Counted from the first letter of the stretch, positions 9,074 through 18,892 are shown. The stretch: 20,149 bases of DNA from Prorocentrum cordatum (GCA_963575745.1 CAUYUJ010008049.1:22501-42649); one strand, 5' to 3'. The notes: generated by a model from the letters alone, not told the origin. Translations and numbers: made by a program.

Positions 9074-9780
9074 CCCTCCTCCTCCTCCTCCTCCTACTCC
9101 TCCTCCTCCTCCTCCTCCTCCTCCTCCTCCTCCGCCTCCTTCTCCTCCTCCTCCTCCTCCGCCTCCGCCTCCGCCTCCGCCTCCTCCTCCTCCTCCTCCT
9201 CCGCCTCCGCCTCCGCCTCCTCCTCCTCCTCCTCCTCCTCCGCCTGCCTCCTCCGCCTCCTCCTCCGCCTCCTCCTCCTCCTCCGCCTCCTCCTCCGCCT
9301 CCTCCGCCTCCTCCTCCTCCTCCTCCTCCTCCTCCTCCTCTCCTCCTCCTCCTCCTCCTCCTCCTCCTCCTCCTCCTCCTCCCTCCTCCTCCTCCTCCTC
9401 TCCTCCTCTCCTCCTCCTCCTCCTCCTCCTCCTCCTCCTCCTCCTCCTCCTCCTCCCTCCTCCTCCTCCTCCTCCTCCTCCTCCTCCGCCCCTCCTCCTC
9501 CTCCTCCTCCCCTCCTCCTCCTCCTCCTCAGCCCTCCTCCTCCCTCCCTCCTCCTCCTCCTCCTCCTCCTCCGCCTCCTCCTCCTCCTCCTCCTCCTCCT
9601 CCTCTCCTCCTGCTCCTGCCCTCCGCCTCCTTCCTCCGCCCCTCCTCCTTCCCGCCTCCTCCTCTTCCTCCTCCTCCTCCTCCTCCTCCTCCTCTCCTCC
9701 TCCTCCTCCTCCTCCTCCTCCTCCTCCTCCTCCTCCTCCTCCTCCTCCTCCTCCTCCTCCTCCTCCTCCTCCTCCTTCCC
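9074..9780 (+). repeat. 700-bp (CTC)n array with CGC variants
   Basis: About 700 bp of almost pure pyrimidine CTC/TCC, with CGC variants clustered in the first 250 bp and occasional frame slips (CTCTCC, CCCTCC). It is flanked on both sides by GAC arrays. Confidence 0.96.
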
Positions 9781-9801
9781 CCCCATCCTCACGGCAGGAA
9801 G

Positions 9802-9842
9802 TCGACGACGACGGGGACGAGGACGAGGACGACGACGACGAG

Positions 9843-9917
<75 letters not shown>

Positions 9918-9927
9918 GACGACGACG
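9802..9927 (+). repeat. (GAC)n microsatellite, right
   Basis: GAC units with a few GAG variants, the mirror partner of the array at 8866-8932 on the other side of the CTC tract. Confidence 0.95.
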
Positions 9928-10418
9928 GCCCGCGCCCGCAGCTGCGCGTGACGCCCGGCCGCTGTCCCTCCCCCTCCGCTCCCCTGCCCTGCTCACCGCG
10001 CCCCCCGCGGGCGGTCGGGAACTCTTTGCGCAGAGCGTCGCGGCGGCGGCCCCTGCGATACGCTATGCCCTGCGAGCGGATAATTAGCGCACACGTCGTT
10101 CAGTTCTAATCGTGCTCATGTCTAAGCGTGCTCGTTTCTAACTGTTCCTGGCCCCCTGGTGGCCAGGAAGAGGCCCAGGAAAGAACCACTGGAAATGAAA
10201 GGATCCTGGCTCCCCAAGACATCACAGAACCAGCGAAGGATTAGAAATGAGCCATGTGTATCGCTCCGCTCCGCGGGGCGGGAGGCCCGGGAAAGCTGGG
10301 CGTCGCGGAACGGGGAGGGCGACACCTGGGGGGGGGAAGAGAGGCGCACCTCTCGGGCCCCGAAGGCCCCCCTTTTTTGTGGGCCCTCGGGGGCCCCTCT
10401 TCGGCAGCCCGCGCTGCG

Positions 10419-10450
<32 letters not shown>

Positions 10451-10571
10451 CATCACCCCGCCCGCACGCCACGCCCAAGCCAGGCTCGGGACGCCGACGC
10501 CGAGGGGCCGGGAAGTGGGCAGCGCGTCGCGCCGAGGAGCGGCGGGCCAGAGCCGGTGGAGAGCGACGCTC
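9928..10571. other. GC-rich segment, no gene recognised
   Basis: It includes a short imperfect tandem TCTAAtCGTGCTC / TCTAAGCGTGCTC (about 10106-10135), a 7-bp-stem hairpin CCTGGCC...GGCCAGG (10147-10167), and the poly-C run annotated separately. The reading frames across it lack domains. Confidence 0.4.
10419..10446 (+). repeat. Poly-C run (28 C)
   Basis: An uninterrupted run of C. Its length in the assembly may be unreliable. Confidence 0.9.
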
Positions 10572-10640
10572 TTTGATCCGCGGGTCGAGAGCGCACCCCT
10601 TCCGGTCGAAGCTCAGCGGGCCCGCGCGAGGCTTGCATGA
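10572..10640 (+). mobile_element. Solo arm of the 308-bp TIR element
   Basis: TTTGATCCGCGGGTCGAGAG and the following ~48 bp match the right arm at 8379-8447 with a handful of differences, diverging at the terminal TTGCATGA versus TTGAATTAA. No partner arm was found nearby, so this is a solo arm or truncated copy. Confidence 0.7.
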
Positions 10641-10836
10641 GGCAGAGACGGGGGAGGGAAAGGGGAGACCCGTGGAGCGACACGCTCACCAGAAGTTCCC
10701 GACCGCAGTCGGCGGCGCAGCAGAGGGTGGAAGGCCGAGGAGGCGGGCCGCCTCCGACGGAGCAACGGGCCAAGGGCCTCCAGCCTTCTGAGAAGCTTCG
10801 TGGGCCCTCGCCGACGGCACATGGGGCTTCTCAGAG
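10641..10836. other. Spacer with a TCTGAGAAGC inverted repeat
   Basis: TCTGAGAAGC near 10787 and GCTTCTCAGA near 10827 form a 10-bp inverted repeat. No gene was seen. Confidence 0.4.
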
Positions 10837-11050
10837 GAGGAGGAGGAGGAAGGAGGAGGAGGGAGGAGGAGGAGGAGGAGGGGGAGGGGGAGGAGGAGAG
10901 GAGGAGTAGAGGAGGAGGAGGAGAAGGAGGAGGAGGAGGAGGGAGGAGGAGGAGGGAGGGGAGAGGGAGGAGGGAGGAGGGAGGATGGGGGAGGGGGGAG
11001 GGGGAGGGGGAGGGGGGGAGGGGGGAGGGGAGGAGGAGGAGGGAAGGCTG
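10837..11050 (+). repeat. Polypurine tract (GGA/GGGA)n
   Basis: The top strand is essentially all purine, with GGA, GGGA and GGGGGA units. Confidence 0.92.
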
Positions 11051-11146
11051 GAGGGCTTCTGAGAGCCCTGCGGCCGTTGAGAAAGGGCCCTGCCCCCTCT
11101 CCGCCTCCCCCCTCGGCGCGCCGCCGAGGCAGGGGAGAGGGAGGGC

Positions 11147-11182
11147 GGGGGGGGGGGGGGGGGGGGGAGGGGGGGGGGGGGG
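11147..11182 (+). repeat. Poly-G runs (21 G and 14 G)
   Basis: Two long G runs separated by a single A. Quadruplex formation is likely in principle, and sequencing length error is also likely. Confidence 0.9.
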
Positions 11183-11446
11183 AGGGGAGGCCAGGGGGGG
11201 GGAGGGAGTGTGCATGCGCTCAACCCTGAGATTGGACGTTACGAGGAAAGCAAAGCGTCGCGGAAGCTCACGACGGGAGTCCCGCGGTCCCCCCCATCCC
11301 TCTGCGGCACGTGCTGCCCTGCAGGCATGCCGCGGCAGGGGGCCGAGAGGCGACCGGGCGGGGCCGAGGGGGCGCCTCCCCCGAGGCGCGGAGGGTGGCT
11401 GGGCCATCGCAGAGAAGTAGCCCTGCGCCTGCGGTGGGCTGGTGAT
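11183..11446. other. GC-rich spacer, nothing recognised
   Basis: Mixed GC-rich DNA between the G runs and the second TIR element. Confidence 0.4.
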
Positions 11447-11652
11447 GGGGGGCGACGACAAGGGGGATGGGCATAGGGGGGGATGCATCGACCCAGAGTC
11501 CGCGACACATCGCCGATCGATCGGCGATGGGCCCGCGATAGCGAATCCGCACCTCCATGGGCAGGCTGGGGCTCTCGGGCCCCTATCGGCGATCAATGGG
11601 CGACTGGGGGTCGATGCATCCCCTGTGCCTATCCTCCCCTTATCGTTGCCCC
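11447..11652. mobile_element. ~206-bp TIR element centred on palindromes
   Basis: The left arm (about 11447-11494) and right arm (11606-11652) are inverted copies about 46 bp long. Both contain GGATGCATCGACCC or its complement, GGGGCRACGAYAAGGGG, and a GGGATRGGCAYAGG-like middle. The interior holds a perfect 22-bp palindrome at 11508-11529 built on CGCCGATCGATCGGCG, with related TATCGGCGATC words at 11583-11596. No ORF of note is present. It fits a small non-autonomous transposon or a foldback element; target duplications were not identified. Confidence 0.65.
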
Positions 11653-12419
11653 TGAAACGATTGAGGGGGATGGGGCGCACAGGGAGACACTGGTACGGTG
11701 CGTCCGCCTCGGAGGCCCGCGCGGCCGACCCGAACAGGCAGGATCACCACCGTGCAGTGCAGCGCGTCCCGAGCGGCGCGGCCAGAAAGCGCCCGCCACG
11801 ACGCATGTACTAGCTGTAAGATTTCTCGGTGCGCGCGTCGCCCCTGGAGGGGCGACGCACACGCAATATGAACATGTTTTGTTGCTGCCGATGTAACGAA
11901 TAAAGCAGCCAGCCTAGCAGAACGCACAGAGACAGCATTTGGTGAACGTTATTCGCACGGCCTCCCCCAACCCGGGTTACGACGATGTCGTCACGTACAT
12001 CCGGCCAGTGCAGTGGTCGTGAGGCGGGGGGCAGAAGAAGCTCTGTGGGGACGGGGGTGACAGCTGCTTACCTTTGGGAGGAAAGCAGCAACTTGGACCT
12101 CCAAAATTGGACAGCGGACGCCTGCGAGGTCGACATCGAAGTCGAAGCCGGGTACTACACACTGGCAGCAGACGCTGCATGAAACACGCATTGACACGCA
12201 CAGGGGACCAAAAATGTGCTGCACGATTGGACACCACAATCCTGGGGCACCTGACCAAAGGACACCTCAACCCGCGGGACAACAAGCGAAGGTGACAGAA
12301 CAGTGCCCGTGTGAAGGGACACAAGATGAGCATGAGACAGCGAATGGCAGATCAGCCATCATACAGACGACTAAAAGACCATCGGGGAAAGTGCACGCCT
12401 CAACATGAGTACCCCGCTG
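11653..12419. other. Unassigned segment with moderate GC and one perfect hairpin
   Basis: GCGTCGCCCC and GGGGCGACGC (11835-11858) form a perfect 10-bp stem with a TGGA loop. From about 11870 to 12400 the base composition is more balanced than around it. Short open frames there (for example 12074-12295 plus, 73 codons) show no motif I know. It could hold an exon or an old element, but I cannot support a call. Confidence 0.4.
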
Positions 12420-12705
12420 CACATCCCCATCCTCCCCCCTCATCCTCCTCATCCTCCTCCTCGTCTTCCCCCTCCTCCCTCCCCGATCCCTCCTCCACTC
12501 CTTTTCGTCCGCCTCTTCTTCCTCCATTACTTGTTCCTCCTCCACCTCCTCCCCGTCCTCCTCCTCCTCCTCCTCCTCCCTCCTCCTCCTCCCCTCCTCC
12601 TCCTCCTCCCCCCTCCTCCTCCTCCTCCTCCCTCCTCCTCCTCCCCCTCCTCCTCCTCCTCCTCCTCCTCCTCCTCCTCCTCCTCCTCCTCCTCCTCCTC
12701 CCCGT
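12420..12705 (+). repeat. (TCC)n array
   Basis: A pyrimidine-only trinucleotide array, degenerate in its first 120 bp and clean from about 12640. Confidence 0.95.
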
Positions 12706-14018
12706 CCTCATCCCGCCCTCCAATGTCTTGAGGCAGCGCGGCGCATCGGCGTCGGCCGCGTCGGCCTCCAGAGAAACCGCACGGGAAGGGGTGCAGAAAG
12801 GGAACCGCGAGAGAAGTCAAAGGATCGCCGGCGAAGGCAGGCCGAGGGGCAGGGAGCAGGGAAGACCCTCCTCCTCATCCTCCTCCTCCTCATCCTCCTT
12901 CTCCTCCTCATCCTCCTCCTCTTCCTACTCCTCATCCATGTCTCGATATTCGGGTTCATCCCTCGTCGGCACGATAGCAGAATGCTAGGGGACAAGTTCT
13001 GAGTGCACTCTGACCGGAGGTCCTGGTGGGGTAGGGAGGAAGGGTGCAGAGACAAAGCGAAGGGAAAAGCTGAGTAAGACTAGCGAGAGAAAGAGAGAGC
13101 GAGGTAGAGCGAGGAGGAATCGACGAGGGCGAGAGGGAGAACGCAAAGAAGACTGCCAATGAAGACTTGACGAGGAAGGGTAGAAAATAATCCATGCCGA
13201 ATGGAAGATAAAACAGCAAGTGCCACGAGCGCATTCTCGGCAAAGTCAGTACGCAGATGGTTCACCCGTCCATCGGGCCAACGGCGCGTTAGTCCCTGCA
13301 TGCAATAAAGGTGTGAGGTAGCGAGGTCGATGCTGTTTTTTCTAGTCCGCGTGCGCGAAAGCGTACCTGGAGGGCCTGCGGGCCGCACTGGGCCCCGATT
13401 CGCCCCCAGAGCAGACGAAGAGCGGACGAAAGCTCCCCCAGAGCGCGGGTCAACGAGTGTCATGCCTCATGCAGGCCCCCAAGATGAACCCAAGCTGGCC
13501 CTGGACGGCCCAGGGTGGTCCTAAAGGACGCCAAGACGGGCAAAACCGAACGAAAAACCTTTCCTCGTAGGCCGGGCGCGGCGCGAACGGGCGTCGTCGT
13601 CGTCCGTTCGTTGTCGTCCTCGCGCGCGAAGCTCCCCCTCTTTCCCTTCCTTTTTCTCTCTTTCTTCTGGTTCCTTTCCTGCTCCTTTCGTTCCGAAGAT
13701 GGCAAACTAAACGATAAGTCTCCCCTGTGGTGGTGACGGAAGGGCATTCGCCTGCCTCTCGCTCTTGTCGCGCGCCTCCTGTCCCCCCCCGCCGTTCGGG
13801 TCAGCTGCCGCCCCCCCGCGGCCGCTGGGATCAAGTATGAACCTGGGAGTCGCACCATCGCCGTCTCGGCTCCGCTTCGTGGCACGGACAGCTCTCGAGA
13901 GGCTCGGGCTGTTAAGACGTGTCACCCTCTTGACGAGACTGAGTATATCCTAGGCCGTGTCCCCCCAAGCCTGGTAGGAATACGTCTCTCTTAATATCCC
14001 TCCCTCTCTGTTTCTAAA
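12706..14018. other. Unassigned segment with a short TCC/TCA array
   Basis: It contains a minor TCC/TCA microsatellite at 12868-12937 and a short patch of the CCCAAGATG/CCAAGACGG unit at about 13478-13540. Frames of 60-140 codons exist on both strands but show no domain, signal or periodicity I can recognise. Confidence 0.4.
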
Positions 14019-14098
14019 TCTCTCTCTCTCTCTCTCTTGTTCTCTCTCTCTTGTTCTCTCTCTCTCTCTCTCTCTCTTGTTTATCTCTCTATCTATCT

Positions 14099-14168
<70 letters not shown>
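14019..14168 (+). repeat. (CT)n followed by (AT)n
   Basis: CT dinucleotides with TTGT and TATC interruptions pass at 14147 directly into an AT run ending near 14168. Confidence 0.95.
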
Positions 14169-14190
14169 TTCCATACATATGATACAATAC

Positions 14191-14565
14191 GTTGTTGTTG
14201 TTGATGGTGTTGTCGGTGGTGTTGTTGGTGGTGGTGGTGCTGGTGGTGTTGCTGTTGTCGTTGTTGGTGGTGTTGTTATTGTTATTGTTGTTTGTTGTTG
14301 TTGTTGGTGGTGTAGTTGGTGTTGTTGTGTTTGATGGTGTTGTTGCTGATATCACTGTTGCTGTTGGTGTTGTTGGTGGTGCTATTGTTGTTGTTGCTGC
14401 TGCTGGTGGTGGCGTTGGTGTTGTTGTTAGTATTGCTTGTTGGTGTTGTTGGTGTTGTTGTTGGTATTGTTGGTGGTGGTAGTGTTGTTGGTGATGTTGT
14501 TGTTGCTATGAATGCTGTTGTTGTTTTTGTTGTTGGTGTTGTTGTTGCTGCTGTTGTTGTTGGTC
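14191..14565 (+). repeat. Degenerate (GTT)n array
   Basis: GTT, GGT and GCT units keep a T in every third position for about 375 bp. The 'proteins' read across it are poly-Val/Leu or poly-Asn/Thr. Confidence 0.93.
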
Positions 14566-14828
14566 TGCTTTCTCGCCTCTGCGGCTCAAACGGGATTCTC
14601 GAGCCTCGAGGCGGCCCCCCAGGACGACCCTTAAGAGGGCCCCAAGACGCATGCAGATGGCTCCTAGGAGGGCCCAAGGGGGGCCCCAGAGCGGTCCAAG
14701 AGCGCAGGACAATCGGCGCCAGGCCTCGAAGTACCCAGAGATGACCCCAAGGCGCCCCAAGATGGTGCGATGGTGGCCCCTAGATGGCCCAAGATACAGT
14801 CGGCGCGTTGACCTAAGGAATCCAAAAT

Positions 14829-14848
14829 AAGGAACGAGGCCCCTTTTT
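14829..14848 (+). repeat. Dispersed repeat fragment (AAGGAACGAGGCCCCTTTTT)
   Basis: It shares its first half with the repeats at 27-92 and 14905-14965. Confidence 0.4.
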
Positions 14849-14904
14849 CCCTTAAAATAAACTTCGATCTCCCATGGGAAACCTCCGGAAAACTGTAAGG
14901 CAAT

Positions 14905-14965
14905 CAAGGAACACGGAGCCCCTCCCCAACGAAAAAGGTTCCTTCTTCAGCGCCCCCGCTGTAGC
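14905..14965 (+). repeat. Dispersed repeat, copy 2 (AAGGAAC...GAGCCCC family)
   Basis: CAAGGAACACGGAGCCCCTCC, then GAAAAAGGTTCCTTCTTCAG and CCGCTGTAG, in the same order as at 27-92. Confidence 0.5.
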
Positions 14966-15708
14966 CTAAAACAGCCCAATGGACCGCAAAGACACCTCGA
15001 GAGGGCCGAATACGCGCCCCTCGGAGGTCCCATAGCAAGGCTCGGCCATCGAAAACAACCGTGTGCATCTACTTGTGAAGTGTCCAGCCCTCTCGCGCTG
15101 GCGGGCTCCAATGGGCTTCTCGGGCCCAGGAGGTGGCCCCGAGAGAGGCTGGAGAGGGCCCCGAAACTCCCCAAGAGGGCCCCAGAAGGGCACCAAGAGG
15201 GCCCCAGGAGGCCCCAAAATCGGCCGCAGAGCGCAGGCTCGTGGGTGCCAACATGGCATCCAGATAAGGTACCTGGTTGCCAAATTGGCACCAGCTGAGC
15301 TGGCCCAAGCTGGCCATCTGGAGTTATCACAACCCCAGATGGCCCAAGCTGGCCTAAGACACCCAGTGGACTGCAAATACAGCTCAAGAGGTCCGGAGAA
15401 CCTCTCCTCGGAGACCCCCAAGGAGCTGGAATCCCTACAAAAAGCAAGGGGTTTGATGATCATAGCCCGAGGGCGGCCCACGAGCAGGGACCAATGGGCG
15501 GCAGGCCTCATGATGACCACAACATAGCTCCAAACCAGCCCCAAGAGGCCCAAGACGGCCGAAATGTGGGCCAGCTGTCCAAGACCACCCCCAAGAGGCC
15601 CCCAAGAAGCCCAAAGAAGAGCCTCGGACGTTCCCAGGACCCCAGACTGCGCAAAGCGGGTGCATTGGGCGGCGCCACTGCGGGCCCTGGCCGTGTTAAC
15701 TCGCGAGA

Positions 15709-16183
<475 letters not shown>

Positions 16184-16655
16184 ATTGAGGAGAGTGAGAT
16201 GCTTGCATACGTGCATGCGTGGAGCGGCCTCGCGCATTCCGCCAGCCGACGGTGTTTCGATGATGTTTCGTTGAGGCAGCACGTGGCAGTCTGACCGCGT
16301 CGGTCCGAGGGGCGGCTGGCTGCCAGGGCCCGCCGTTCCCGACTATCTCGACCGTCCTTCCATCGGGCGGGTTGGGCCGCGCCCACCCGGAGCCGTCCTG
16401 TGGCGAGCCTGCGAGGAGCACGGCGGAAAAGGGGCGCCGGCCGTGTGAGCGTCGGGGGCGAGGCGGGAGCTCGGCCAACTCAGAGGAACGGCGCAGCGGT
16501 GCCTGGGGGGGGCTTCCCAACCCCGGCTCGGCCAACGCGCAAGGCCACCTCCGGGGACGCGAGCGGCGCTCAAGCCCGGCTCGGCCAGACTCTGGCGTTG
16601 CAGGATCCTGCGGGATCTGGCGTTTCTGGCCGGGCCCCGTTTGCGCTGAACCCCC
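16184..16655. other. GC-rich spacer, no gene recognised
   Basis: Frames are open on both strands; no domain or repeat was recognised. Confidence 0.4.
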
Positions 16656-16820
16656 TTAGGTTTAGGTCGGGCCTGTCCCCCTACAGGAGATTTTGGACGA
16701 AAAATAAAAAGTACTCAAAAGATGCGCCAAAAAACTCCAAAAATGATCCCCAGACTATTTTTTGACTATTTTTGAATACTCCCCCTGTAGAGGGACAGGC
16801 CCGACTTAACCTCAGGTGAC
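16656..16820. mobile_element. ~165-bp TIR element with possible 8-bp target duplication
   Basis: The left arm GTCGGGCCTGTCCCCCTACAGG (16666-16687) and right arm CCTGTAGAGGGACAGGCCCGAC (16784-16805) are inverted copies with one mismatch. The inverted similarity continues outwards through TTAGGTTTAGG and CTTAACCTCAGG. The AT-rich interior is a sharp contrast to its surroundings. GAACCCCC flanks it at 16648-16655 and 16821-16828, which could be an 8-bp target-site duplication as in hAT-type elements. The arm ends are not perfectly symmetric, so the superfamily is unproven. Confidence 0.68.
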
Positions 16821-16976
16821 GAACCCCCAGAGCCCCGAGCGGGAGGGCGCCCCCTGGCGGTGCCGGCCGTGGGCTCGAGGGGCCCCGGGGGCAGGCTGCC
16901 AGGGTGGCTGCGGTCGTGCAGGCACCCCTCGGCACTGGGGCCAGTGCTGCGGGGGAAACAGCGAGCTGAGGGGGAG

Positions 16977-17175
16977 AAGAGGAGCTCAGGGGGAGGCGGG
17001 GGAGGGCCAGAGCGAGGGCCAGAGGGAGGGAGCGGAGGAGGACGAGGACGAGGACGAGGACGAGGAGGAGGAGGAGGAGGAGGAGGAGGAGGAGGAGGAG
17101 GAGGAGGAGGGGGGGGGGAGAAGAAGAATGAGGGGAAGGAGGAAGAGGAGGAGGAGGAGGAGGAGGAGGAGGAGG
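16977..17175 (+). repeat. Polypurine tract with GAC/GAG core
   Basis: GGGAGG-type units, then GAGGAC (17037-17064), then clean (GAG)n, a short G run, and another (GAG)n. Confidence 0.92.
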
Positions 17176-17351
17176 AGAGCCAGGGAAGGAGGGGGCGGAC
17201 TCTGAGAGCAGACGCTGCGACAAAAATCGCACCGTCGTGAAATTCACGACCGCAGCCCTAGACACAATCGTTACGCTGCAGGTCTCGAGCCGCATCGATC
17301 GGTGATGGTCCCTGAGCCCAGAATCGACCGAAAACGCCTGATGTGGTGATA

Positions 17352-17355
17352 AAAA

Positions 17356-17407
<52 letters not shown>
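17352..17407 (+). repeat. Poly-A run (51 uninterrupted A)
   Basis: AAAAAC is followed by 51 consecutive A (17357-17407). It is either a homopolymer microsatellite or the A-tail of a retroposed sequence whose body lies at lower coordinates. There is no clear target-site duplication. Confidence 0.85.
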
Positions 17408-17408
<1 letters not shown>

Positions 17409-17542
17409 ACGCCGGGTCTCATGGGAGGAGGGCGGGGAGGATAACGACGAGGGGGGGGTCCTCGTCCTCGCGGCGCGCGTCGCGCCTTCCTTCCTATGCT
17501 TCGCGAGGCCGCGCGCGCGCGCGAGGAGGCGGGGGGGAGAGC

Positions 17543-17620
17543 CTGCCACACCCTGGCCGAGCAGTCCGCGGAGGCCGTGGCCAGCAGCCCGCCGCAGGGC
17601 GAGAAGGACAGGGAGAGCAC
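17543..17620 (-). CDS. WD40-repeat protein, internal exon (second of two seen)
   Basis: The minus strand from 17620 to 17543 reads VLSLSFSPCGGLLATASADC and then SARVWQ, the second half of a WD40 blade (FSP-x-G-x-LATAS-x-D-x4-VW). WD40 proteins fold as beta-propellers and act as protein-interaction scaffolds; this one's partners cannot be told. The exon is 78 nt. An AG acceptor precedes it (17622-17621), and a GC dinucleotide follows (17542-17541), which would be a GC donor. Joined in phase 0 to the exon at 19820-19882 it gives GHAAK-VLSLSFSP, the normal spacing from the GH dipeptide to the FSP strand. Further exons must lie outside what I can recognise. Alternative: a processed fragment or pseudogene, but the frame is clean and the spacing exact. 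Confidence 0.62.
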
Positions 17621-17882
17621 CTCGCCCGGCCCGGGAGCCGGAGGGAGGCCAGCTGGCCCAGACCCCCTCGCATCGTGGAAGAGATGGGCGGGCGCGGTTT
17701 TGCTGATCTGGCGACCTGCCAGACCACCCCAACACCAACCCGAAGACCCGAAATTCGGGTTGGCGGGGGACACGGGTTCCACGTGTGCTGTTTCGATGTT
17801 CCCCGACCCACCCTCACTGGACATCGAGGGTAAAGTTGGGCCTTCGGGTTGGGTTGGGGTGGCTTGGTGGGTGGTGATTATT

Positions 17883-18550
17883 CTCTTGCACAGTTGTGCT
17901 CTAGAGCTCGGACCTCTTTATTTTCGTGGTTCGTGGTTCGCGGTTCGTCGTCGTCCTCGGCTTCCCCTGGCCCTGGCCCCAGCTTCCCCTCGCCCTCCCC
18001 TTGGCTCTGGCCCCCCTGGCCCTGGCCTCAGCGCCCCCCTCCTTCGCTCTGGCCCCCCTCGCGCCCCCCTGGCCCTGGCCTCAGCCCCCCTCGCCTCGTC
18101 GTCGTCCTCGCCCCCCCCCCCTTTCCCCCCTTGGCTCTGGCCCCCCTGGCCTTCACCCCAGCCCCCCTCGCCTCGCCCCGTGCTCTTTCCCTCGCCCCCC
18201 TGGCCCCTCCCCTGAGCCTGAGCCCCAGCTCCCTTGGGCCACCCACCCTTCGGAGGCTTGCTCCGTCCAGGCTTCCCAGGACAGCCCCCCTGGGCCGCAG
18301 ACATCCTTATTTTCGTCGTGGTTCGTGGTTCGTCGTGGTTCGTCCCCCTCGGCCCCTCCACTGAGCCTGAGCCCCAGCTCCCCTGGGCCACCCCCTTTTG
18401 GGACCCGCCCTCCGTCCAGGCTTCCCAGGACAGCCCCCCTGGGCCGGACATCTTTATTTTCGTCGTGGTTCGTGGTTTGTGGTGGTTTCTCTTGCACAGC
18501 TGTGCTCTAGAGCTCGGACATATCTATTTTCGTCGTGGTTCGTAGTTCGT
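17883..18550 (+). repeat. Composite repeat with a 149-bp tandem duplication
   Basis: A 31-bp block beginning CTCTTGCACAG and ending GAGCTCGGAC occurs at 17883-17913 and 18489-18519. Between them is a unit starting CTGAGCCTGAGCCCCAG at 18212, repeated from 18361 (period 149 bp). The word TTATTTTCGTCGTGGTTCGT or a close variant follows four times (near 17917, 18307, 18455 and 18525). The interval 17960-18210 is low-complexity CCCCCTGGC. Confidence 0.8.
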
Positions 18551-18560
18551 GGTGGTTCGT

Positions 18561-18657
18561 CCCCCTCCTCCTCCTCCTCCTCCTCCTCCTCCTCCTCCTC
18601 CTCCTCCTCCTCCTCCTCCTCCTCCTCCTCCTCCTCCTCCTCCTCCTCCTCCTCCCT
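18561..18657 (+). repeat. (CCT)n microsatellite
   Basis: A nearly pure pyrimidine trinucleotide array. Confidence 0.96.
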
Positions 18658-18798
18658 CCTACCCCCCCCCGCTCGTTTTAATCTTCATCATCTTCAGGGT
18701 CGGCGGCACCGGCCGCAAGGCCTTCGCAACAGGAAAAAAAGCAGCATACCGCGGGTTCGTGTCGTGACGACCCTGGCGTTGGTTCCTGACACCGCGGG

Positions 18799-18892
18799 GA
18801 TCGTTCAGCCTTGAACGATCGGCCATTTCCGAAACGTCAAATGGTTCAACATCGAACGATTCTGAGTCGCCGGCGCCGGTCAACGTTGAACG
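18799..18892. repeat. Cluster of three GTTCAAC/TTGAACG dyads
   Basis: Hairpin GATCGTTCA...TGAACGATC at 18799-18820, GGTTCAACATCGAACGATT at 18843-18861, and GGTCAACGTTGAACG at 18878-18892, the last set inside an outer GCCGGCG/CGCCGGC inverted pair. The three share the half-site GTTCAA. They could be protein-binding dyads or remnants of a foldback element. Confidence 0.5.

Larger units (their letters stand above)
14590..15660 (+). repeat. Degenerate 10-11 bp array, blocks 2 and 3
   Basis: This is the same CCCCAAGAGGGC / CCAAGATGGC vocabulary as 4080-4660. It is dense at about 14625-14800, 15130-15240 and 15530-15640, with looser sequence between. On the minus strand it again reads LG/LL/PSW-rich, as in block 1. 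The middle also contains the AAGGAAC...GAGCCCC repeats listed separately. Confidence 0.7.

Noticed and set aside
8454-10109. A 551-codon open frame on the plus strand, and similar Pro/Leu/Ser and Glu/Arg frames on both strands
   Set aside because: Translated CTC and GAC repeats; no domain outside the arrays.
16656-16667. TTAGGTTTAGG as a telomere-like repeat
   Set aside because: Only two imperfect units, and it is part of the inverted arm of the TIR element.
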